From a virus, in the IMG/VR virus record IMGVR_UViG_3300017605_000759, positions 1 to 56,101 of that record: a stretch of DNA of 56,101 nt. One strand, given 5' to 3'. Made by a program: the position numbers and the translations under genes. This document shows positions 49,659 through 56,101 of this stretch, piece by piece (the first letter of the stretch is position 1; the number at the start of each line of letters is the position of its first letter). The notes under the pieces are model-generated. The model ran no database searches, had not been told where the DNA came from, and saw only the letters and a list, made by a program, of their open reading frames with translations.

Positions 49659-49815
49659 ACCGGTGCTCCATGTGGAGCCTGCGCAAGTACTTCACCGCCG
49701 CCGCTACTTGCTCGTCTGTCAATTGCCCACTGTCGTCGATTAGCAGGGCGACGTTCTCCTCAAACGCCGCCTTGCACTTGGGGCACTGCAACTGCTTTTT
49801 CAACTCTTCAGTCAT
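49657..49815 (-). CDS. Zinc-knuckle mini-protein in the glycan cassette
   Basis: A 52-residue protein from ATG 49815. LQCPKCKAAF (CxxC) is followed by a helix (TDEQVAAAVKYLRRLHMEHR). It may assist the radical SAM enzyme or be a small regulator. Only two cysteines are visible, so zinc would need dimerisation. Confidence 0.55.
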   Translation of the reverse strand: MTEELKKQLQCPKCKAAFEENVALLIDDSGQLTDEQVAAAVKYLRRLHMEHR

Positions 49816-49816
49816 A

Positions 49817-51421
49817 TCAGTGTCCTGCGTAGCTCACCACACTGGCTGCGGTGAGAGTGCCGTTCGCCGCCGCCTCGTCTTGCTGCTGGCGGATGCGCTT
49901 GTCCTCGTCCCACTCCGCTTTCGCCCAACCGTTCGCGACCTGGAAGTCGAACATCTCTTTCTTGACGCGGAACATCTCCTCGACGCTCACGCCGTCCGGC
50001 TGCACGAGGATTTCGTCGCGGGCCGAGAAGCCGACGATCCACTGGTTGTCGTAGTTGTAGTCGTGGATGGTAATCCCGCTCTCACGGGGATGCGTCCACC
50101 AGCGGCTGCCGGGATACGGGATACCGACGGCGAGGTTGCAGCTGTCGAGGTATGGCTTGACCTTGAGCAGCCAGTCTTGCGTCTCCTTCATCGTGTCGAG
50201 CGTCTCGCCCGCCATCCCGATGACGAGAAACGCGATCGTGTAGAAGCCCTGCTCCTTCGCTCGGATGATCGCGTCGGTGTTCTGCTGGACCTTTGTCCCC
50301 TTCTGGTTTGCGTCGAGCACGCGTTGGCTGCCGCTCTCGATGCCGAAGCAGGTCACCTTGCAGGACATGCGGTGCAGACTCTCCGCGACGTGGTCGTCCA
50401 TCGTGTTGACGCGCGTGTGGATGCGGGCCGCGAACGCGTTGCGGCCGAATGCGCTGTCGATGCTGTCGGCCAACTCGCGGAGCTTCGTGCGGTGCAGCGT
50501 GTAGGTATCGTCCTGGAACTTGAACATCCGGACGCCCTTGTCCATCACCTGCGACATCTCGGCGATGATGTTGTGCGGCGAGCGGTAGCGCGGCTTCTGC
50601 CCGATCCACGGCGTCGAGCAGTAGGTGCACTTGTAAGGACAGCCACGTGTCCCGATGATCGACATCACCGCGCCACTGGCGTCGGGATGAAAATCATTCG
50701 GGAAGTACTTCTTCTTCATGACCGCGACGCCGTCGTTGTAAATGTGGTCCTCGGGCAACAGGTCCCACGCCGGGAACGGGATCGCATCCAGGTCCATCGC
50801 GTCGGCCTTGTCACCGTAGTAGTACGGCTGGAGCTTGCCGGCGTCCCAGTCAGTGAGCAACTGGAGGACGGCGACCTCGCCCTCCATCACCACCACGGTG
50901 TCGAACAGCCGGCGACCGTCAGCTGCTCGGTAGTCTCGGCGCTGCGCCAAGCGGCCCTTGTAGTGATAATGCTCCTGACGACCGGCTTCGTACGTCTCCT
51001 TCGGCTCGTACGAGGGGTGTGGTCCGCCTGCAACCAGCAGTGCGTCGGGGTTGCGGTCCTTGATGTAGGCCGCGAGCTCGAGCGCCTCGCCGAACTGCGG
51101 GGTGCAGAAGCCAAACATGTGGACGTCGGCCTTCATCGCCTCGTCAGGCAGGTGGATGTTGCCCTCGTACCGCTTGTCGAGCATCGAGGTCACCATGACG
51201 TCGTGACCGTGCTGCCGCAAGAGTCCGGCGATGTATAGCACGCCGAGCGGGACGTTGGTCTTGCTGTCCGCCAGCCACGGCGACGACGGCAGGATGCAGT
51301 TGATCTTCTTGCGTGGGATGGGGCGGATCGGCAAGCCGCTCGTTGTCACCGACGCGCAGCTCCCTTCTCCGCTCATCTGATACGCGCTGTTCAGCGAGTT
51401 CAGCGGGATTACCTTGCTCAT
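49817..51421 (-). CDS. B12-binding radical SAM enzyme
   Basis: A 534-residue protein. The N-terminal cobalamin-binding-like Rossmann domain (NVPLGVLYIAGLLRQHGHDV, VHMFGFCTPQFGEALELAAY, LLVAGGPHPSY) is followed by a radical SAM barrel. There GTRGCPYKCTYCST provides the CX3CX2C cluster motif near residues 259-266, with FKFQDDTYTLHRTKLRELAD and CFGIESGSQRVLDANQKGT. A C-terminal domain is present. This is the class B (methyltransferase/rearrangement) architecture. Substrate is unknown; with glycosyltransferases around it, sugar C-methylation or remodelling is likely (inference). Confidence 0.85.
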   Translation of the reverse strand: MSKVIPLNSLNSAYQMSGEGSCASVTTSGLPIRPIPRKKINCILPSSPWLADSKTNVPLGVLYIAGLLRQHGHDVMVTSMLDKRYEGNIHLPDEAMKADVHMFGFCTPQFGEALELAAYIKDRNPDALLVAGGPHPSYEPKETYEAGRQEHYHYKGRLAQRRDYRAADGRRLFDTVVVMEGEVAVLQLLTDWDAGKLQPYYYGDKADAMDLDAIPFPAWDLLPEDHIYNDGVAVMKKKYFPNDFHPDASGAVMSIIGTRGCPYKCTYCSTPWIGQKPRYRSPHNIIAEMSQVMDKGVRMFKFQDDTYTLHRTKLRELADSIDSAFGRNAFAARIHTRVNTMDDHVAESLHRMSCKVTCFGIESGSQRVLDANQKGTKVQQNTDAIIRAKEQGFYTIAFLVIGMAGETLDTMKETQDWLLKVKPYLDSCNLAVGIPYPGSRWWTHPRESGITIHDYNYDNQWIVGFSARDEILVQPDGVSVEEMFRVKKEMFDFQVANGWAKAEWDEDKRIRQQQDEAAANGTLTAASVVSYAGH

Positions 51422-52182
51422 CTTTGTGCCTTTCCGTTGTCACCGGCTTTTGCCGGAGTGGATGCCGCACGTTTACGCATGCAGAGATTCACGAACGAGT
51501 AGTTGTGTACGAAGTCGCCCTTGTATTCGAAATCCGTTCCATCGACGAATTCCAAGCCGAACCGTTCCGGCAGAGTGGCGACATACTCCGGCCGGTACGG
51601 GGTGACCTGCAAATGCTTCGAGACGCTCTGGTCGTAGTGCGCGAGGTCCCTGAAGTAATCGCTGGTTATCATTACGAGACCGCCAGGCTTCGTGATTCTG
51701 ACCATCTCACGAAACGCCGCGTCATGATTTTCGACGTGCTCGATTGATGAGATACAGAGCGTGACGTCGAACTTGTCAGTCGCTCCGCCCCATCCACGAG
51801 TCCTGCCCTCGGACATATCCATGATGTCCAGGTTCCAGCAAGGCAATGAGACGCTGTAAGCGGCGCGCTGAGCCGCTACCATCCACTCAATGTCTCCGTA
51901 CTGCATATTGTCCGTGCAGCAGAGCAATGGAAACATCGTCGCGAGGAGTGGATCGAAGAAACTCGCGCCACTCCCGAGGTCGATCATCTCGGCATCCTTC
52001 GGTACTCCGAGCATCTCGAGCTGCTGCAGGATGCTCGCGTACTCCCAGAACCGATGCGGGTGCCACTCGCGATGCGGGACTCGTCGCGCCACCATGTCGT
52101 CGAGGTGTCGATGCAGCAGCGCGTTCTCTTTCTGCAAGAAGTCATAGTCGTCCGAGTGGAGCGAGCGGTTGAACGGTCGCAT
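51418..52182 (-). CDS. SAM-dependent methyltransferase
   Basis: A 254-residue class I methyltransferase from ATG 52182 (TGATG). Motif I EMIDLGSGASFFDPLLA is near residue 65; CTDNMQYGDIEWM binds SAM ribose. DVTLCISSIEHVENHDAAF and ITKPGGLVMITSDYF are motif IV-VI. It probably methylates a sugar or nucleotide-sugar in the cassette pathway. Confidence 0.82.
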   Translation of the reverse strand: MRPFNRSLHSDDYDFLQKENALLHRHLDDMVARRVPHREWHPHRFWEYASILQQLEMLGVPKDAEMIDLGSGASFFDPLLATMFPLLCCTDNMQYGDIEWMVAAQRAAYSVSLPCWNLDIMDMSEGRTRGWGGATDKFDVTLCISSIEHVENHDAAFREMVRITKPGGLVMITSDYFRDLAHYDQSVSKHLQVTPYRPEYVATLPERFGLEFVDGTDFEYKGDFVHNYSFVNLCMRKRAASTPAKAGDNGKAQR

Positions 52183-52940
52183 CAGTACACCCTCGCTCCC
52201 TCGTGGCGAGCCCACATCTCTCTCAAATCTGCCCCCTTCGCCGCCAACTGCTGGTGCGCCAGGTCTAAGTCTCGATGACCGGCGTGCAGCGGATGATAAA
52301 ATAACGTGTCGTCGATTCGCACGAACTCGACGCCTGACTTGTGCATCCGATACTGGAAGTCAGTCTGCGCATGACCCCATGCGGTGAGCGCCTCGTCCAA
52401 GCCGCCGACTCGGTCGAACGCGTCCTTGCGCGCGAGCCACACGCCAGAGTCGACGATCGTGTAGTCGATCTCGAAGCCGCTGAACCTTGGGCCTAGCTGG
52501 CGCCACGCGGTCTTCTCGCACTCACCAATGTCCATCGACAAGTGGCAGCCCTTTGAGACAACGAAGCCGTTCCAGCCATTCGGCTTCGCCCCAGCAACTG
52601 CGATGTGCTTCTCGAGTGCGCTGAACGCCAGCAAATAATCTGCACGGGTGAAGAAGATCCAAGGCGTCGCCACGTTCCGTACCGCAGTGTTCGTCGACCA
52701 GGAGTGCGTCTTATTCGCATCACCATGTTTGAATGAGAATAACTGCACCGGTACCGTAAACGGCACCTCGTCGATGACCTGGCTGATGTCCGCCTCTGAG
52801 TCAGACGTGTCGTTGTCGACGATCACGATCGAATCGACGAGCGACATATCTTGACGCTGCAACGAGTGGAGCGCCGCCGACAAGTTGGCGAGCGCCAAAC
52901 TCTTGAAATACGTGAAGCAGACCGTCACCGGTGCGCTCAT
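52182..52940 (-). CDS. GT-A glycosyltransferase (GT2/galactosyltransferase-like)
   Basis: A 252-residue protein. VTVCFTYFKSLALANLSAAL opens the fold; PWIFFTRADYLLAFSALEK holds the metal site region (RAD replacing DxD). RVGGLDEALTAWGHAQTDFQ resembles the acceptor-binding C-terminal domain with GWGxxD. The ATG overlaps the head-closure stop (ATGA), so it is translated together with head genes. Confidence 0.78.
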   Translation of the reverse strand: MSAPVTVCFTYFKSLALANLSAALHSLQRQDMSLVDSIVIVDNDTSDSEADISQVIDEVPFTVPVQLFSFKHGDANKTHSWSTNTAVRNVATPWIFFTRADYLLAFSALEKHIAVAGAKPNGWNGFVVSKGCHLSMDIGECEKTAWRQLGPRFSGFEIDYTIVDSGVWLARKDAFDRVGGLDEALTAWGHAQTDFQYRMHKSGVEFVRIDDTLFYHPLHAGHRDLDLAHQQLAAKGADLREMWARHEGARVY

Positions 52941-53320
52941 CCGATCACCACTTCAGTCGCGATGGGGTGACCAGTCCCTGCGTCGATGAACCCTCGGATA
53001 TCGAGGATCGGTCCCGTGTCGCCGTCCGGCAGCACGAACTTGTCGTTGTTGTCGACGCCGGCACCGCCGGTCGCCGTCACGACGGCGTTGATGTCGAGGA
53101 GAGTGATAATCGCCCTCGAGACGGTGAGGATCCCCTCCTGCGTCCTGACCTGCGTGCTCTTGTAGTCGACGATCGCCTTCAACGACACGGCAGGCGCGTA
53201 CGTCGGGGCGCCGTAACCGTCGGTGCCGATGAGTCGGCTGTACAGCACCGTCGCCTGGAGCGGCTTCGTCACTTCGTCTGCGATCTTGACTGCCGAGCGG
53301 AGCGTGTCCAGCAGACTCAT
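52937..53320 (-). CDS. Head closure / connector protein
   Basis: A 127-residue beta-rich protein (LQATVLYSRLIGTDGYGAP, AIVDYKSTQVRTQEGILTVS, VLPDGDTGPILDIRGFIDAG) of the SPP1 gp16/head closure type, seen in order after the connector protein. Overlaps the first glycosyltransferase gene. Confidence 0.7.
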   Translation of the reverse strand: MSLLDTLRSAVKIADEVTKPLQATVLYSRLIGTDGYGAPTYAPAVSLKAIVDYKSTQVRTQEGILTVSRAIITLLDINAVVTATGGAGVDNNDKFVLPDGDTGPILDIRGFIDAGTGHPIATEVVIG

Positions 53321-53895
53321 GAGATCACATCGAAGAGCGCGGGTGAAGCCGGCTCAAACAGTTCGTCAGTAAACCACGACGCAGGCATGAGGTTCATCAC
53401 CGCGTCCGGGAGCACATGCGCCTCGATGTCGTCCTTGAACGTCACTGACACACTGCCAGCGCTCACTGACTTGATGCCCTGGGCGACGGCAGAATTGTCC
53501 AGGGTCGTGTCCGACATCTTCAACTGTCCAGCGAGCTCGGACTCGGCGTCCTTCAGGGCCTGCGGGATCACGTTCTCGGGGATAGGGTTTCCATTCGCGT
53601 CGAACATGCCGACGCGCGGCCAAGCGAGGCGCTGCGTCGCTGACGCCGGAGACCCGGTCCACGTCTTGCTGGTGTAGTAGCCCTTGCAGTCACCGCACTT
53701 GCGGAGAGTCTTCTTGGGCTGCGCCATCGAGTTCAACACGCGCGTCGCCATAATCAGCGCGCGTATCGCTTCGTCGCCACTGGCGACCCATGGCGTCGGG
53801 AGCGGCAGTCGCTCGTCGAAGTACGTGTTGGCTTCGGCGAGCGTCTCGTAAGAGTTGCTCGACGCGCCACCGATGGTGGCGTCTATTGTCGGCAT
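53317..53895 (-). CDS. Head-tail connector protein (DnaT-like / gp6-like)
   Basis: A 192-residue protein from ATG 53895 (GTG 53898 possible). ANTYFDERLPLPTPWVASGD and ALIMATRVLNSMAQPKKTLR are typical of DnaT-like single-strand-binding-annotated phage connector proteins. CGDCKGYYTSKTW adds a Cys pair. Its position right after the major capsid supports the adaptor role. Confidence 0.75.
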   Translation of the reverse strand: MPTIDATIGGASSNSYETLAEANTYFDERLPLPTPWVASGDEAIRALIMATRVLNSMAQPKKTLRKCGDCKGYYTSKTWTGSPASATQRLAWPRVGMFDANGNPIPENVIPQALKDAESELAGQLKMSDTTLDNSAVAQGIKSVSAGSVSVTFKDDIEAHVLPDAVMNLMPASWFTDELFEPASPALFDVIS

Positions 53896-54089
53896 CACTG
53901 CCTCTCCCTCTTCGCGACCTTGCCGTTGATCTTGGGAACTTTTCTACGAATAACGCCGGACGTGGAACGGATGTACCGCTCCCCGTCCTGCGTCCTGAAC
54001 GTCAGATCGCCGTTCGTCATTCGCTTCTCGATCGGAATGATGATCCTATGGAGGGGATCGATCGTGCCCTTGCTTTGCTGTTCAGACAT
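53895..54089 (-). CDS. Small basic head-module protein
   Basis: A 64-residue protein from ATG 54089 with GGAGGGGGTTGAAA upstream. LTFRTQDGERYIRSTSGVIR and a basic C-terminus (KINGKVAKRERQ). It lies between capsid and connector genes. The function is unknown. Confidence 0.65.
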   Translation of the reverse strand: MSEQQSKGTIDPLHRIIIPIEKRMTNGDLTFRTQDGERYIRSTSGVIRRKVPKINGKVAKRERQ

Positions 54090-54109
54090 TTTCAACCCCC
54101 TCCCTGACT

Positions 54110-55177
54110 TTAGGTCAGCGTTCCGATGCAGATGCCGCTCTTCAGGTTGTAGTCCCACTTGACGCGCGGAACCATGATGCCCATGATGAGGTTGTGGAAC
54201 GTCATGCCCGAGAGCGACGTCCACGGAATCACCGTCGGCTTCTGACCGACGACGACGTCGAGCACGTCCGAGGTCATCTGGACGAGCACGACCTTGGTCG
54301 CTGGCATGAGGTCCGCCGTGCGGATGGCCTCGATGCCCTCGAGCTTGAGCAGACGCTCGCGGATCGTGTTCTGCGGCGCCGCGGTCACGTAGTCGTTGTC
54401 GAAGTACGCGCCGACGTCGGTGTTGACGTACAAGCGATACGGGCCAAACTTCTTGTTCGCCCGCAGCTTGGACATCATTGTCATCACTTCCGAGACGATC
54501 GTCGCCGGAACCGGCGTCGAGTCCCACGCGGAAGCGGTGAGCACCTGGGTGGCCGCGTTCGGCGCGTTCACGATGCCGGGCGCCTTGTAGCCGGCGACCT
54601 GGAGGTCCTGGCCGTCGAGCGTCGTGGCGCCGTTGATGAACGCGTCCTCGAACGCCTCGTTGACCGCGCGCACGCCGGACTTGACGTTCGCGGTGTCGAG
54701 GGGCATGCCGAGGCGACGGGACATCTTGAGCGTGCGGATGTCCAGCTCGAAGCCTGCCGTGGTGAGGTAGATCGGCAGGCGGTTCGCCAGCAAGTCGGGC
54801 AGGAAGTTTTCCTGCCGCGTCTCGGGCGTCATGGTGCGCTGAGCGGTGGCGACCTTGTTCGAGGACAGCCACTCGATCTGCGTGATGCTCAGCGGATCGG
54901 TGAGGTTGAACGTCAATCCTGCGGCCATGACGTCGGCCATCAGGGTCAGGCGGTCCATGCCGACCTCGACGATCGAGTCGTCGATGATCCGCTGCGCGTT
55001 GTCCGGCAACGGGGCGAGCGTTCGAAAGCCGTCGTCAGCGAGGTGCTGCTCGAGGGCCCGGAAGCCGGGTGAGCGGAGGTTCTCGATCGTCAGACCACCG
55101 GGCATGCTCAGCGCGCGCTCGATCGCGCCGCTGAGATCGGTGCATCCGGCGCCCGTGAATCTCATTTCCTGTTTCAT
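54110..55177 (-). CDS. Major capsid protein (HK97 fold, encapsulin-like)
   Basis: A 355-residue protein. The E-loop/helix region FELDIRTLKMSRRLGMPLDT, then RAVNEAFEDAFINGATTLDG and RLLKLEGIEAIRTADLMPA are typical of HK97-fold capsids of the encapsulin/Linocin-like branch. It is followed by connector genes and preceded by decoration and scaffold-like genes. A GTG/ATG-independent strong leader (GGAGACTGAACACATG) supports ATG 55177. Confidence 0.9.
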   Translation of the reverse strand: MKQEMRFTGAGCTDLSGAIERALSMPGGLTIENLRSPGFRALEQHLADDGFRTLAPLPDNAQRIIDDSIVEVGMDRLTLMADVMAAGLTFNLTDPLSITQIEWLSSNKVATAQRTMTPETRQENFLPDLLANRLPIYLTTAGFELDIRTLKMSRRLGMPLDTANVKSGVRAVNEAFEDAFINGATTLDGQDLQVAGYKAPGIVNAPNAATQVLTASAWDSTPVPATIVSEVMTMMSKLRANKKFGPYRLYVNTDVGAYFDNDYVTAAPQNTIRERLLKLEGIEAIRTADLMPATKVVLVQMTSDVLDVVVGQKPTVIPWTSLSGMTFHNLIMGIMVPRVKWDYNLKSGICIGTLT

Positions 55178-55212
55178 GTGTTCAGTCTCCTATCTGGGGG
55201 CCGAGGCCCGGT

Positions 55213-55647
55213 TTACAGAGCCTCGACGCGGATGCGCGTCGTGACGACGACCGACGGCTTGTTCTCGAGAGCCGTGTACAGGGCCACGGTGGCGCCGGTC
55301 TTCAGCGTTCCGTCTCCCGCGTTGCCGAGCAGTGCGCCGGCTGCAACGTTCTGACCGGACGCGATGAGCATCCACGCCGTGGCGCCCTTATGCAGGATCG
55401 ACACTTCGGCAAGGTCGCCGATGGCGTACGTGTCGCTGACACCCTTGTTGAGCATCGACTGGTTGGTGATGACCGCGGGCGGGTTCGCGACGTTGTTCGT
55501 CGCCTTGCGCCAGCGGATCACGCCGCCGCTGTTGAAGCGCTCGACGCCCATGCCGGGAGTCAGCACTTCGCTGCACGCCAGGTCGTTGACCTGTTCGCGC
55601 TTGCCGCCGAGGAAGATCGTCCCCGGATCCAATCTCGTGAGTGACAT
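55213..55647 (-). CDS. Head decoration / cement protein
   Basis: A 144-residue beta-rich protein from ATG 55647 (AAGGAGAG upstream). DLAEVSILHKGATAWMLIAS and AGALLGNAGDGTLKTGATVA are typical of DUF2190-type capsid cement proteins. It stabilises the capsid after expansion and is exposed, so it is a possible glycosylation target. Confidence 0.75.
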   Translation of the reverse strand: MSLTRLDPGTIFLGGKREQVNDLACSEVLTPGMGVERFNSGGVIRWRKATNNVANPPAVITNQSMLNKGVSDTYAIGDLAEVSILHKGATAWMLIASGQNVAAGALLGNAGDGTLKTGATVALYTALENKPSVVVTTRIRVEAL

Positions 55648-55686
55648 GTTCTACTCTCCTTCTCGTGTGACGGCTTGAGCCGTCGG

Positions 55687-56101
55687 TTAGCGAGCCGCCT
55701 GCAGCGCCTTGATGCCGGCGTCGTACGGATCGGGCGGCGTGAACTGCTTGACGTCGGACGCGGCGCGCATGCCCGGGATGGGCTTGCCGCTGTAGTCCGG
55801 CACTTCAACCTTGGCGAACGACGCCAGGATCTTGAGCTCGTCGATGGTCTTCGCCTTGAGCTGGTCCTCGGTGAGCGCCGACGAAGCAGCCTTGAGCGAC
55901 GTGACGAGCGCGTCCTTCTCGGCAGCTTCGGTCGCCTTCTGCTTGTCGACGAGCGTCTTTAGCGACGCCGGCAGTTTGGCGTACGCTTCCTCTTCGGTCG
56001 GCTGCTTCTCGGCCGCGGCCTTGAGGGTCGCGACTTCCGTGGTCACCGCGGTCAGCTTCTCCTGCGCGGCCTTGAGGTCAGCCTCGCCCTGCTTCTTCTC
56101 C
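55687..56101 (-). CDS. Scaffold / prohead protease C-terminal part, partial
   Basis: Open to the right edge (137 codons visible), so the N-terminus is missing. A coiled-coil-rich segment (ADLKAAQEKLTAVTTEVATL) is followed by LPASLKTLVDKQK and LTEDQLKAKTIDELKILASF. The end PDYSGKPIPG resembles the C-terminus of DUF2213-type prohead protease/scaffold proteins. Position before the decoration and capsid genes fits. Confidence 0.7.
   Translation of the reverse strand, partial: EKKQGEADLKAAQEKLTAVTTEVATLKAAAEKQPTEEEAYAKLPASLKTLVDKQKATEAAEKDALVTSLKAASSALTEDQLKAKTIDELKILASFAKVEVPDYSGKPIPGMRAASDVKQFTPPDPYDAGIKALQAAR

Noticed and set aside
49601-51238. Long plus-strand ORF opposite the radical SAM gene
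   Set aside because: Antisense shadow caused by GC-rich third positions. The opposite strand has clear motifs and overlapping neighbours.
46518-52940. Host-derived contamination or assembly chimera for the glycan cassette
   Set aside because: Start and stop codons overlap with flanking virion genes at both ends, and strand and composition match the surrounding phage genes.
53895-54872. Long minus-strand frame overlapping the major capsid gene
   Set aside because: Only its last 64 codons read as a real protein with a ribosome site. The upstream part is an out-of-frame shadow of the capsid gene.

Overview
The window is most of the genome of a tailed dsDNA phage (Caudoviricetes). The long tape measure (1311 residues), the tail tube, the lambda G/GT-like chaperone pair and the absence of sheath or contractile baseplate genes point to a siphovirus. 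DNA is GC-rich with very dense coding. Most genes overlap by ATGA, GTGA or TGATG. No integrase, tRNA gene or CRISPR array was seen, so a virulent lifestyle is likely. Two lipobox-type lipoproteins suggest a Gram-negative host; nothing identifies it further. The window is not the whole genome: its left edge cuts the large terminase and its right edge cuts a scaffold/protease-like gene. The portal gene expected between them is missing, so about 2-4 kb probably lies outside the window (inference).

Layout. (1) 1-2311, minus strand: terminase small subunit, a small ORF and the large terminase. They are read from a good promoter at 2378-2405 that is followed by a 22-bp inverted repeat. This is probably the start of the late operon, which would continue off the left edge and re-enter at 56101. 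(2) 2546-5097, minus strand: a primase-helicase (primase-polymerase plus SF3 helicase) and a small protein that repeats its C-terminal winged-helix domain. (3) 5198-12855, minus strand: a leftward early operon of about thirty tiny, translationally coupled genes. Many encode Cys-rich, zinc-ribbon-like or single-membrane-span proteins. It also has a DUF932-like gene, an excisionase-type HTH gene and a small lipoprotein. (4) 12893-13080: a divergent control region. (5) 13080-30352, plus strand: replication and nucleotide metabolism, namely SprT-like protease, dNMP kinase-like, ThyX, SLOG-like protein, dCMP deaminase, family-A DNA polymerase, VRR-NUC nuclease, MazG-like hydrolase, cold-shock protein, DnaQ exonuclease with a DnaJ-like zinc finger, SNF2-type helicase and an AT-rich PD-(D/E)XK-like gene. 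(6) 30359-30440: convergent terminators. (7) 30438-56101, minus strand (late; listed from the right edge toward the terminators): scaffold/protease tail, decoration protein, major capsid, connectors, glycan cassette, tail completion, tail tube, chaperones with a -1 frameshift, tape measure, LamG-bearing hub, tail fibre proteins, then the lysis block (endolysin, lectin-glycosidase, holin-like, lipoprotein).

The most interesting parts are three. First, a cassette of five glycosyltransferases, a SAM methyltransferase, a B12-binding radical SAM enzyme and a mini zinc protein lies between the head-closure and tail-completion genes and is translationally coupled to both. It looks like a dedicated system for building a methylated glycan on virions or on host surface. 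Second, two intergenic regions (8886-9016 and 15139-15292) can form long hairpins with structured interiors. Each precedes a gene carrying the same leader, AAGGAGACGAACGAATG (one copy has a single change). Third, a recurring motif centred on GTTAGCGG, plus perfect palindromes, sits at most candidate promoters and looks like a phage-specific regulatory code.
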